Positions 52,335-60,494 of a stretch of DNA of 64,000 nucleotides are shown one piece after another. The number at the start of each line of letters is the position of its first letter. The first letter of the stretch is position 1. The notes under the pieces are model-generated. The model saw only the letters and a list, made by a program, of their open reading frames with translations, was not told the origin of the DNA and made no database searches. The position numbers and the translations under genes are program-made. The stretch spans positions 62,001 through 126,000 of the forward strand of contig NZ_BMPE01000010.1 of the NCBI RefSeq assembly GCF_014647435.1. The letters run 5' to 3'. Source of the stretch: Deinococcus radiotolerans (GTDB lineage: Bacteria; Deinococcota; Deinococci; Deinococcales; Deinococcaceae).

Positions 52335-53066
52335 ATGCGCTGGGCGGGACCGTTTGCGGCCAGGCGCCACGCGGGCCTTCCGGGCGGCGCCGGCCCGGTC
52401 GGGGCGCCCCTGCCGGCGTCCGCGCCGGTCCCAGCGGCCCGGCCCGCACTGCGGACGCCCGCGTGGCAGAAGCGGGCGCTGGACGTGGCGGTGGCCGCGC
52501 CCGGGCTGCTGCTGCTGTCGCCGGTGCTGCTCGTGACGGCCGCGCTGGTGGCGGGGTCCGGGCCGGTGTTCTACCGGCAGACCCGGGTGGGGCAGTGGGG
52601 CCGGCCGTTCCGCATCTGGAAGTTCCGGACCATGGCCGTGCAGGCGGCGGCGCTGCCGGGCACGCCGCATCTGACTGTGGGGCACGATCCGCGGGTCACG
52701 CGGGTGGGGCGCTGGCTGCGGGCCACCAAGATCGACGAGCTGCCGCAGCTGCTGAACGTGCTGCGCGGTGACATGAGCCTGGTGGGACCGCGGCCGGAGG
52801 TGCCGCACTACGTGCAGCTGGCGCCGGACGTGTACGGCCGGGCGCTGCATCTGAAGCCGGGGATCACGTCGGTGGCGTCCCTGGTGTACCACGATGAGTC
52901 GGGGTACCTGGGTCAGTTCGGCGACGCGGCCGAGCGGGTGTTTCTGGAGCAGGTCGTGCCGCACAAGGTGGAGCTGTGCGTGCAGTACGCCGCGGGCGCC
53001 ACCCTGTGGGACGACGTGGTCCTGATGCTGCGCACGGCGCTGCGGATGTTCAGGCCGCCCCGGTGA
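52335..53066 (+). CDS. Initiating phospho-sugar transferase 2
   Basis: A 243-residue second member of the same transferase family. After a Pro/Ala-rich 45-residue start come the membrane helix (DVAVAAPGLLLLSPVLLVTAALV), KFRTM, KIDELPQLLNVLRGDMSLVGPRPEV and an ending that differs from the 50503 paralogue (LKPGITSVASLVYHDESGYLG), the sub-type seen in EpsL/CapM-like enzymes. Starts on the base after the DegT stop. Two initiators in one operon suggest two sugars or two repeat units. Confidence 0.9.
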   Translation: MRWAGPFAARRHAGLPGGAGPVGAPLPASAPVPAARPALRTPAWQKRALDVAVAAPGLLLLSPVLLVTAALVAGSGPVFYRQTRVGQWGRPFRIWKFRTMAVQAAALPGTPHLTVGHDPRVTRVGRWLRATKIDELPQLLNVLRGDMSLVGPRPEVPHYVQLAPDVYGRALHLKPGITSVASLVYHDESGYLGQFGDAAERVFLEQVVPHKVELCVQYAAGATLWDDVVLMLRTALRMFRPPR

Positions 53067-53233
53067 TCTGGGGGGCGCAGGCCGGGCTGCGGCGCCCCGC
53101 ACAGCACCAATGGGGGTGTCTCAGGAGGCGGCCGTGAGGGTATCCTGTATGGGCTCAGCTAGACACAGAAGTCAGGGGTCAGCGGGTCGGGGCCGCCTGA
53201 AGGGTGTGCGTCTGGCCGGGCTGTACCGTGAGG

Positions 53234-53260
53234 GTTCCGCCGTGAAAGTTCCGCAGTGAA
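53234..53260 (+). promoter_or_regulatory. Direct repeat upstream of the SARP-like regulator
   Basis: GTTCCGCCGTGAA (53234-53246) and GTTCCGCAGTGAA (53248-53260) are 13-base copies with one mismatch, offset by 14 bases, ending 44 bases before the regulator ATG. SARP-type regulators bind direct repeats, so self-regulation is possible. Confidence 0.4.
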
Positions 53261-53304
53261 CGCCGCTCGTAGCCTGGCAACAGAGACGCCACCGTCGGAG
53301 CAGC

Positions 53305-55569
53305 ATGCTGAAAGTTTTTCTGCTCGGTCACACGTACGCGCACAGTGGGCAGCGTCCGGTGCACCTGTCCACGAAAGCCGTTGCGCTCATCACGTACCTG
53401 GTCCTGGAGGAGCGGGTGCATCACCGGGATCACATGGCGGCCCTGCTGTGGAATCACGGGGACGCCCGGCAGAACCTGCGGGTGGAACTGGCCCGCATCC
53501 GGTCGGCGGGCATTGTCGGCTTTCCTCTGGGTGAGCGACTGCTGACCGTGCACAACAGCACGACAGACCTGGGCGTGTGGGAGGACGGCCTGAAGGTCTG
53601 CGCGGAGTTCAGTGATGATCAGGTGCAGACCTGGCTGTCCGGCATCCGGGGCATTCCGCTCAGTGGGCTGGATGATCTGGGCGGGCCGGAATTCCGGATG
53701 TGGGTGGATCACCAGCGGCAGCTGATCATCAACCGCCTCGCGGAGGGCCTGGAGCAGGCGTACCGCATCTACGGGCGGCAGCGGCGGGCCATGGCGGTGG
53801 GGATGGTGAATGCGCGGCTGCAACTGCTGGGCTGCGCAGCCCTGCCGCCCCTGCCTGAGCATTCGGACGAGGTGCAGTTTGACCGGGTGGAGACCGAGCG
53901 GCTGCGGGAGATCATGCGCCGCGCGGCGCGGTCGCCGCAGGTGCTGGTCCTGCGCGGCGAGACTGGCAGCGGCAAATCCTATGAGGTGCGCCGCCTGGCG
54001 CAGGAGGCGCAAGCCCTGGAGATTCACTGCGACGCGCAGTCCCTGCACCTGAGCCTGGCGATCATCGCGCAGCGCATCCGGCCGCACCTGCCGGACGCGG
54101 TGGCCGAGCGCCTGGCCGCGGCGCAGGGGCAGGTGGCCCCGCAGGGGCAGGTGGTGGCGGTGGCGGGTGCCCTGACGCACCTGACGGTGCCGGTGGTGCT
54201 GGACTTCGATCAGGCCGAGCGGGCCAGCCTGGAACTGGCGGGCTTCATTCAGCTGCTCGTCAACACGGACACGCGGGCGCTGTGCGTGCTCAGCTGCCGC
54301 GAGGCGGAGTACGCGGCGGGCGGGAAGCTGATTCAGCAGCTGCGGCGGGTACTGCCAGAGGACCGCAGTCACCTGGTGCAGCTGGGCCCGCTGAGCGTGG
54401 CCAGCGTGACAGACGCCCTCAAGCAGCTTGACCCGTTGCAGGCCCCGGAGGTGCTGGAGGTGCAGGCCGTGCAGCTGATGCAGCGGACCGGCGGGTCGCC
54501 GCTGCTGCTGCGCGAGGCGCTGAGTGAGGATTTTCCGGCGTTGACGATTCACACGCGTATGGATGAGCGGCTGGACAGCGAGATTGACAGCTGGCCGGAG
54601 GACGTGCGGCACGGCCTGGAGGCGCTCAGCCTGCTGCTGACGCCCGTTGATCAGGCGCTGGTCGCGGAGTTGCAGGTGGTGCCGGCCGAGGACGCGACGC
54701 GGTTCCTGACGCAGGCGCATGCCTGCGGGGCGCTGTGTGAGCACCGGCAGGGCGGCGTGGTGGTGCTGCAGGCGGGCCTGAGGGTCGAGGGGCATCAGGC
54801 GGCGGTGGATTCCCTGTTCCGGGATGAGCACCTGCGGGTGCGCCTGGCGAGTCGTCTGGCGGCGCCGCGCCGGGTCGAGATGAACCGCCGGCTGGCGCAG
54901 GTGTTCGCCCCGCGTCATGCGGGCCTGGCGCGCTTCTACGCCCTCCGGGCGGGACTGACTCCGCCGCCGGACGTGCCGGGCGTGCCGGGCGTGCCGGGTC
55001 CGGTGATCTCGTCGGTGATGCGGGCGCCGCCGCCGCTGCCGCACGTGGAGCCGCCCGCGCCGAACTCGACGGATCAGCCGCCCGTGACGGCCGAGGGGTA
55101 CGTGCTGACGGTGGACCGGGGGTGGCTGCGGGTGCTGCGCCGGGGGCGGTACGGTCCGGCGCAGACGCTGACGCTGCGGGTGCCGGGCGCGGCAGATGAG
55201 GGCGGGGCGCGCACCCTGAGTCTGATCTGGCGGCTGGACCGCTTCACGGGTGGTTTTCAGTTTGATCCGCAGGAGGTGCCGTTCCCGCTAGGGGTGTGGC
55301 CGGGCGGCCCGGCGACGGTGTTCACGCCGTACGATCAGCCTGATTTTGAGGAGTGTGGCGTGCCGGTCGGGGTGCGGCGCGAGGTGACGGTGGGCCGCTG
55401 GATGCACCACACGCTGACGGTGCCGGTGAAGCCGGCGGCGCCCTGGATTGAGCTGCGCTTCCGGAGTCTGGATCTGATCCTGACGGTTGCGGGGCTCAGC
55501 GTGGGGGGACGGCAGGTGCTGCCGTTGACGTCCGGGCGCGCGGTGAACGCCGGGGTGCAGCTCCGCTGA
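53305..55569 (+). CDS. SARP-like regulator with ATPase domain and unknown C-terminal domain
   Basis: A 754-residue protein. Residues 1-75 resemble the OmpR-like winged helix of SARP regulators (LSTKAVALITYLVLEERVHHRDHMAALLW). Residues 195-400 are a STAND/AAA-type ATPase with Walker A GETGSGKS (218-225) and a VVLDFDQ Walker B-like strand. A helical region follows to about 550. A VPGVPGVPGP linker (about 556-566) leads to a 150-residue beta-rich domain I cannot identify. There are no TPR repeats where LuxR/MalT-like proteins have them. It sits directly after the polysaccharide operon and probably controls it. GGAG lies 4 bases before the ATG. Confidence 0.7.
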   Translation: MLKVFLLGHTYAHSGQRPVHLSTKAVALITYLVLEERVHHRDHMAALLWNHGDARQNLRVELARIRSAGIVGFPLGERLLTVHNSTTDLGVWEDGLKVCAEFSDDQVQTWLSGIRGIPLSGLDDLGGPEFRMWVDHQRQLIINRLAEGLEQAYRIYGRQRRAMAVGMVNARLQLLGCAALPPLPEHSDEVQFDRVETERLREIMRRAARSPQVLVLRGETGSGKSYEVRRLAQEAQALEIHCDAQSLHLSLAIIAQRIRPHLPDAVAERLAAAQGQVAPQGQVVAVAGALTHLTVPVVLDFDQAERASLELAGFIQLLVNTDTRALCVLSCREAEYAAGGKLIQQLRRVLPEDRSHLVQLGPLSVASVTDALKQLDPLQAPEVLEVQAVQLMQRTGGSPLLLREALSEDFPALTIHTRMDERLDSEIDSWPEDVRHGLEALSLLLTPVDQALVAELQVVPAEDATRFLTQAHACGALCEHRQGGVVVLQAGLRVEGHQAAVDSLFRDEHLRVRLASRLAAPRRVEMNRRLAQVFAPRHAGLARFYALRAGLTPPPDVPGVPGVPGPVISSVMRAPPPLPHVEPPAPNSTDQPPVTAEGYVLTVDRGWLRVLRRGRYGPAQTLTLRVPGAADEGGARTLSLIWRLDRFTGGFQFDPQEVPFPLGVWPGGPATVFTPYDQPDFEECGVPVGVRREVTVGRWMHHTLTVPVKPAAPWIELRFRSLDLILTVAGLSVGGRQVLPLTSGRAVNAGVQLR

Positions 55570-56343
55570 GGCCCGCGCTGTCCGGCAGGCCCGCTGAGCG
55601 CCCACCCGGAGTGGCGGCCCGGCGGGTCTGCCCTGCTGGGTCGGCGGGGGCTGCGCCGGGCTGGTAGCTGTGGGGACTGATGAGCGTCCAGGCTCAGGCC
55701 CAGCAGCGCTGCATGAGTTCAATCATGCAGCGCTGCTGCGTAGCGTGTTTCAGTAATTCCATCTCTGAACGCGGGTGACCTTTGATACGGGTCACTCGCG
55801 TATTTGGTCGGAGTGAGGCGGTCGATGTGAGTTTCCGGACCAGTCACCTCACCATTCAATTTCATTAAAGTTTTATAAAGTATAAACAGATTTCCTCTCA
55901 TTTTTCACAGATGTTGAGATTTTCACGGAGTCATCGTGTGCTCGGTTTTGTGATGTGCAGGCGGTCATTAAGCTGGGATGAAGGCGGCGCAGTTCTGCTC
56001 TGCTCCCCACAGACGGGGCTTGGAAATCTCGATTTTGCTGGACCGACAACTGTTAAATACTTCCCGAAATTTCCTACGTGAGAAAAAACAGAGGTCAGGG
56101 CGGCATGGAGCTCTCATGCACGTCCACAATGATTCATTCTGCACTCGCAGCTATTGATTCGGTTGTCTTCAATGAATGCCCGTGCGATGTGAATAAGTCA
56201 ACATTCATATCAATGACGTAAGAGACATGTCATAGAAACAGAACATAATTTAATCAAGAGTCAGCTAAGTTTTAAAGACTCAATTCAATCAGGCAGGGCG
56301 ATTCTCAACGAAGAACAGTCCACTTAAGCCACTCAGGAGTAGA
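55570..56343. other. AT-rich intergenic region
   Basis: 774 non-coding bases. The first 170 are GC-rich; from about 55740 the composition falls sharply, with stretches near 25-35 percent GC. It contains the 16-bp hairpin at 55701-55738 and a CATAAT (56244-56249) that could be a -10 for the lipoprotein gene, without a matching -35. A 60-codon minus-strand frame (55719-55901) lacks a ribosome site and overlaps the hairpin, so I do not call it. Confidence 0.6.
55701..55738 (+). terminator. 16-bp perfect stem-loop after the regulator
   Basis: Arms 55701-55716 and 55723-55738 pair perfectly with a 6-base loop (GTTCAA). It lies 131 bases past the regulator stop. The following TAGCGTGTTTC has only a weak T-run. 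Terminator is the simplest reading; a site for a recombinase or regulator is also possible. Confidence 0.6.
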
Positions 56344-58062
56344 ATGCTGTCAGGTCCCCTCACAATCAAGAAAATTGGTTTCCTTACGAGCTTCATCGGT
56401 CTTTCTCTGGTGGTCGCGTCCTGCGGTCAACAGAGCGCCGCCCCGAGTGGCACCACCCAGACCGCCGCCCCCGCCACAGAAGACGCCCGCCTGAGCACCG
56501 CCGCCCTCCTCCCCGGCGCCCTGCCCATCACCGCCTCCACCGCGAGCGACGTGGCCCGCTCGGACACCACCTCCTGGTACTCCCGCGACGGCGCCCTCAG
56601 CAGCTACTGGGCCACCAACTGGACCAGCCAGAGCCAGTGGATCCGCTATGACCTCGGCAGCGCCCAGACGGTCGGCTCGGTCGCCGTGGCGTGGTACAAC
56701 GGCGCCGCCCAGAAATACAAGTTCGACGTCGCCGTGTCCAGTGACGCCACCACCTGGAAGACCGTCGCCAGCGGCCTGAGCAGCAGCGGCACCACCACCG
56801 CCGCCGAGAAGTACGACTTCGCGGACCAGTCGGCCCGTTACGTCCGCATCACCCTGGCCGCCAACACGGCCGTCAAGCTCGCGGGCATCGCTGAGATCGC
56901 CCTGCTCGGCGCGGACACCACCACCGCCCCGGTCACCACGGCGCCCATCACCGCCCCGATCACGACCAACCCCGACGCGCTGACGCCCGAATCGTTCGGC
57001 GCGCGCGGAGACGGCGTCACGGACGACACCACCGCGCTGACCGCCCTGTTCAACGCCGCCAACAAGCAGGCCAAACCCATTGCCTTCGGTGCCGGCAAGA
57101 CCTATCTCACGGGGCGCACCAACGGCTACCAGTACAACATCACGACCAACGGCCTGACCGTGCAGGGCAACGGCGCGACCATCAAGGTCATGAACGGCAC
57201 CACCACCGCCAGCAGCCTCTACGTCCTGCGCATCGCCGCGCAGAACGTCACCGTCGAGAACCTCACCGTCGACGCCAACCGCGCCGGGCGCCCCACCCTG
57301 ACCAACTGGAACCAGTACGCGTGGTTCATCGACGGCGGCAGCGTCAACGTCCGCCTCAAGGGCATCCGCGGCCTGAACAGCCCCGTCGACAACCTCTACA
57401 TCCGTGATCAGATGGGCGCCTCGCCCAGCACCTCCGACGCGCTGTACCCGCGGGAGATCTACATCGACGGGGCGGAGATGCTGAACGCCGCGCGGAACAA
57501 CGCCAGCGTGATCAGCAGCAAGAACGTGTACATCACGGGCGGGCGCTTCAACGGCGCGAACGGCTCGAACCCCGAGGCAGGCATCGACATCGAACCGAAC
57601 ACCAGCGACACGTACGGGAACAACGGGGTGTACCTGACGAACGTGGAGACGTCGAACAACCGGGGCGGGGGCGTGGACGTGGCGGGGCACCACAACCAGA
57701 ACATCGTGGTGAAAAACCACGTGGCGAACAGCAACGGCACGGCCTTCTTCGCCATGCCCGACGGCGGCGCCATCCAGGTTGACGGCCTCACCGGCAGCAA
57801 CTACGCCTCCAACCCCGTGGCGACTGAACGCAACGGCTTCGTGTCCCTGGTGCCCGGCGGCGTGACCGGCGGCAAGGTGAGCATCCAGAACGTGACGCTG
57901 ACCGGCATCAACTCGACCCTGCCGAGCGTGCACCAGAACTACGACGGGGCCGTGACGATCCACGACACGCAGATCAACCAGTACACCGGCACGCGCCCGG
58001 TCGTGGAAGCCAAACCTGCCGACATCTACAACATCTACCGCGACGGCGTCAAAATCCAGTAA
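56344..58062 (+). CDS. Surface lipoprotein with F5/8 type C and pectate-lyase-like domains
   Basis: A 572-residue lipoprotein. The signal peptide ends in the lipobox VVASC (Cys27). Residues about 60-195 form a discoidin/F5-8C carbohydrate-binding domain (SYWATNWTSQSQWIRYDLG to YVRITLAANTAVKLAGIAEIALLG). A TTAPITAPIT linker joins it to a right-handed beta-helix of the pectate lyase 3 type (SFGARGDGVTDDTTALTALF). It probably binds and trims or epimerises the locus polysaccharide outside the cell. GGAG lies 4 bases before the ATG. Confidence 0.88.
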   Translation: MLSGPLTIKKIGFLTSFIGLSLVVASCGQQSAAPSGTTQTAAPATEDARLSTAALLPGALPITASTASDVARSDTTSWYSRDGALSSYWATNWTSQSQWIRYDLGSAQTVGSVAVAWYNGAAQKYKFDVAVSSDATTWKTVASGLSSSGTTTAAEKYDFADQSARYVRITLAANTAVKLAGIAEIALLGADTTTAPVTTAPITAPITTNPDALTPESFGARGDGVTDDTTALTALFNAANKQAKPIAFGAGKTYLTGRTNGYQYNITTNGLTVQGNGATIKVMNGTTTASSLYVLRIAAQNVTVENLTVDANRAGRPTLTNWNQYAWFIDGGSVNVRLKGIRGLNSPVDNLYIRDQMGASPSTSDALYPREIYIDGAEMLNAARNNASVISSKNVYITGGRFNGANGSNPEAGIDIEPNTSDTYGNNGVYLTNVETSNNRGGGVDVAGHHNQNIVVKNHVANSNGTAFFAMPDGGAIQVDGLTGSNYASNPVATERNGFVSLVPGGVTGGKVSIQNVTLTGINSTLPSVHQNYDGAVTIHDTQINQYTGTRPVVEAKPADIYNIYRDGVKIQ

Positions 58063-58068
58063 CGCCAA

Positions 58069-58121
58069 CGGTCACGCGGGGTGGGCTCCAGTTCAGGACT
58101 GGAGCCCACCCCGCGTGACCG
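58069..58121. terminator. 24-bp perfect hairpin, bidirectional terminator
   Basis: Arms 58069-58092 and 58098-58121 pair over 24 bases with no mismatch and a 5-base loop (TCAGG). It lies between the convergent stops at 58062 and 58133. It has no T-run but is by far the strongest stem in the window. Confidence 0.8.
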
Positions 58122-58132
58122 ATGCCACCCGC

Positions 58133-59722
58133 TCAGGGCAGGCGGGAGAGCGCCTCGGTGGGCGCCACCTCCGGCGTGGCCGCGTCCCCGGCCGCCCAGG
58201 CAGCCACGTCCACGCCGCGCCGCGCCGCCGGGCGCGCGCTGACCGGGCCGCGGTTCATCACGACGCCCATCACGCGCGCCGCGACGAGCCGCACCTGCTC
58301 CAGCGCGCGCAGCAGGTTGTCTTGGCTGGCCGTGCCGGGCGCCGTGACGAGCAGCACGCCGGACGCGCGCGCCATCAGCAGCAGCGTGTCCGCGATCTCC
58401 CCGGCGGGCGGGCAGTCCAGGATCACGAACTCGTACTGCTGCGCCCACTCGGCCTGGAGTGCCTCCAGCTTCCTGGGTTCCACGCTCAGGCGGGGCAGGC
58501 TGGGCTGCCGCCACAGGTCCACGCGGGGCGCCACCGCGACCGGGTGCGTGGCGGCCTCCGTCCGGGCCCGCCACAGTCCGGCCTGACCGGCGCCCAGTGG
58601 GTCAGTGTCGATCAGCAGGACGCGGGAGCCCCACTCGGCCAGCGCGGCGGCCAGCAGCGCCGCGACGGTGCTCGCGCCGTCCCCGCGGCGCAGGCCGCTG
58701 ACGGCCACCACGCGCAGCTGCGGGCCGGGCAGCTGCGCCCAGACGCCCACCCGCAGTGACGCGGCCTGCTGCTGCACCTGCGCGTGCCGCAGGGCCGGGC
58801 CGAGGCCGCCGCCCAGCACGGTCCGCTTGAAGCGCGGCAGAACGGTCAGGGGAAGATCCAGGGCGTCTAGGTCTTCAATGAGGTTCACGCGGCGGCGGCT
58901 GAGGTCCAGCACGACCACGACCGGCAGCAGCAGCATGACGCTGAGCAGGCCCGCGACCAGCGCGTCCCGCATGGGGGTGGGCGAGACCGGCTCGGTGGGC
59001 AGCTGCGCGGTGCCCACGCGCGTCAGGCTGCCCACGGCCGCCTGCTCCAGCACCCGCAGCTGCTCGCGGTCGCGGACCAGCTGGGCGCGCAGGTCCAGCT
59101 GGTCCGCGCGGCCGGACTGGTTCGTGCCATTCAGGCGGGTATCGAGTGCACTGATGCGCCGCTCGACGCTCTCGCGGGCGCGCGTGACGCTGTCCGTGGC
59201 GCGCTGCGTGTCCCAGGCCATCAGGGCGGTGACGGTGGCGTCCGCGAAGGCGCGGGCGGCGGCGGGCGTGGCCGCTCGCGCCAGAACCTCGTACACCCCG
59301 GTGCGCTGCTCGTCCAGGCGGGACACCAGTTTCAGGGAACGGGGGCCGTCGGGCTGGGCGTTGCGGAGCAGGCGGCGGCGCAGGTCCAGCTGCTCGGCCT
59401 GCCCCAGCGGCGCGGCGTTCAGTCTGTTCTGGATGTCGCGCAGCACCTCGGGGCTGCCCAGCGCCTCCTGGAGAGCGCCGGTGGGCAGCGTGGGGGCCGT
59501 GACCAGCGCGTTGTTGATGACGGTGTTGCCGGTGTCGCTGCGCGCGGCGACCATGCTGGAGGTGGCCTGATAGACCTCCGGCGCGCGGCGGCTGCTCAGG
59601 AGGGTGACGCCCGCGACCGTGGCCGCCACGATCCCCACGGGGATCAGGAATCGCCGGACCGAGTGGGAGATCCGTCTGAGGTCGAGGGGCACTGCCCGCT
59701 CCGCTGGCGTTCCACGCTCCAT
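58133..59722 (-). CDS. Wzz-BY-kinase-like polysaccharide co-polymerase with degenerate P-loop
   Basis: A 529-residue inner-membrane protein. Two membrane helices (about 24-43 and 253-273) bracket a Wzz-type periplasmic helical domain; the cytoplasmic part (315-529) has the BY-kinase fold with Walker A-prime VLLIDTDP (368-375) and Walker B FVILDCPP. The P-loop reads GLRRGDGAST: the essential Lys is Ala350. The C-terminal tail has no tyrosine cluster. It may set chain length without kinase activity. AAGGAG stands 8 bases before the ATG. Confidence 0.85.
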   Translation of the reverse strand: MERGTPAERAVPLDLRRISHSVRRFLIPVGIVAATVAGVTLLSSRRAPEVYQATSSMVAARSDTGNTVINNALVTAPTLPTGALQEALGSPEVLRDIQNRLNAAPLGQAEQLDLRRRLLRNAQPDGPRSLKLVSRLDEQRTGVYEVLARAATPAAARAFADATVTALMAWDTQRATDSVTRARESVERRISALDTRLNGTNQSGRADQLDLRAQLVRDREQLRVLEQAAVGSLTRVGTAQLPTEPVSPTPMRDALVAGLLSVMLLLPVVVVLDLSRRRVNLIEDLDALDLPLTVLPRFKRTVLGGGLGPALRHAQVQQQAASLRVGVWAQLPGPQLRVVAVSGLRRGDGASTVAALLAAALAEWGSRVLLIDTDPLGAGQAGLWRARTEAATHPVAVAPRVDLWRQPSLPRLSVEPRKLEALQAEWAQQYEFVILDCPPAGEIADTLLLMARASGVLLVTAPGTASQDNLLRALEQVRLVAARVMGVVMNRGPVSARPAARRGVDVAAWAAGDAATPEVAPTEALSRLP

Positions 59723-59887
59723 GTGATCTTCTCCTTTGGCGTGCCCGGCCCCGGACCGGTCGGGACGACCGGACGGCGCGGGCGCTTGATCCGCTGCTGG
59801 AGAAATTGTGGAAGAGCGGGCGTAACAGTATCGTTAACGCCCGCTCCTGTGGCCGCGCGGCGGCGCTGGCATGGTCTTTTCGCAGAC
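59723..59887 (-). other. Spacer with terminator between lipoprotein and Wzz-like gene
   Basis: A stem of 10 bp plus 3 bp with one bulge (59814-59826 with 59833-59846) lies downstream of the 59888-60349 gene and reads TTCC then TTTC afterwards on the minus strand. It is the likely terminator of that gene. The rest should hold the promoter of the Wzz-like gene. Confidence 0.5.
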
Positions 59888-60349
59888 TTACTGCGCGCTC
59901 AGGTCGTAGTTGTTCAGGATGACCGTCTGTACGGTGCCGTCCGGGTTCAGGAGGTTCCAGCCGGTCTTGGTGCCGCTGGCGAACTGCCCGTCCCGCTGGG
60001 CGTAGATCAGGCGCTTGCTGTTGTCGGCGCTCAGGACCGTGTCGCCCGTGTCGTAGCGGTTGTTGCTGTTCGCGTCGCGGAACACGATCACGCGGTACGT
60101 GCCGTACGGCAGGTTGGTGGGCAGGTCCAGGGAGTACCCGCCGGTCAGGAACTTGTCGATGATCTGGCTCTGGGTGCCGTCGGCCGTGTACTGACTGTTG
60201 TTGTACCCGACGATCGCCAGGCCCAGGTTCTGGTTGGCGTCGAAGCCGCGCAGCTGTCCGGTGACGTCTTTCTTGATGGGGTTCCCGGCCAGGGTGCAGG
60301 CGCTGAGGGTCAGGGGAGCGAGGATCGCGGCGGCGAGCATGGCTTTCAT
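59888..60349 (-). CDS. Small lipoprotein with calcium-loop-like motif
   Basis: A 153-residue lipoprotein. The signal peptide ends in the lipobox LSAC (Cys18). The mature part looks beta-rich, and DANSNNRYDTGD has the spacing of a dockerin/EF-hand-like calcium loop; a partial DANQN occurs earlier. I know no family. AGGAGG stands 7 bases before the ATG. Position beside the polysaccharide locus suggests an envelope or matrix role. Confidence 0.65.
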   Translation of the reverse strand: MKAMLAAAILAPLTLSACTLAGNPIKKDVTGQLRGFDANQNLGLAIVGYNNSQYTADGTQSQIIDKFLTGGYSLDLPTNLPYGTYRVIVFRDANSNNRYDTGDTVLSADNSKRLIYAQRDGQFASGTKTGWNLLNPDGTVQTVILNNYDLSAQ

Positions 60350-60481
60350 GGGTGGACCTCCTGGGGAATGGGGCTTCGGGTGTCTGCGCCCACCGTAGGG
60401 GGTGAGGGGGCGGGGGGCGTGAACGGGGCCTAGCGGTTGGGTTCAGCTGAGCTTCACCGGGCCTTATGGGGCGCGTCCCGC

Positions 60482-60487
60482 TATACT
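60482..60487 (+). promoter_or_regulatory. Leaderless-type -10 box (TATACT)
   Basis: TATACT is followed by 7 bases (TCCCGGC) and the ATG at 60495. There is no -35 match and no Shine-Dalgarno sequence. Confidence 0.55.
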
Positions 60488-60494
60488 TCCCGGC

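Noticed and set aside
51174..53102. 642-codon minus-strand frame across the aminotransferase and second sugar transferase
   Set aside because: Complementary frame of two clear enzymes.
55719..55901. 60-codon minus-strand frame in the AT-rich region
   Set aside because: No ribosome site, runs through the 16-bp hairpin, and no recognisable sequence.
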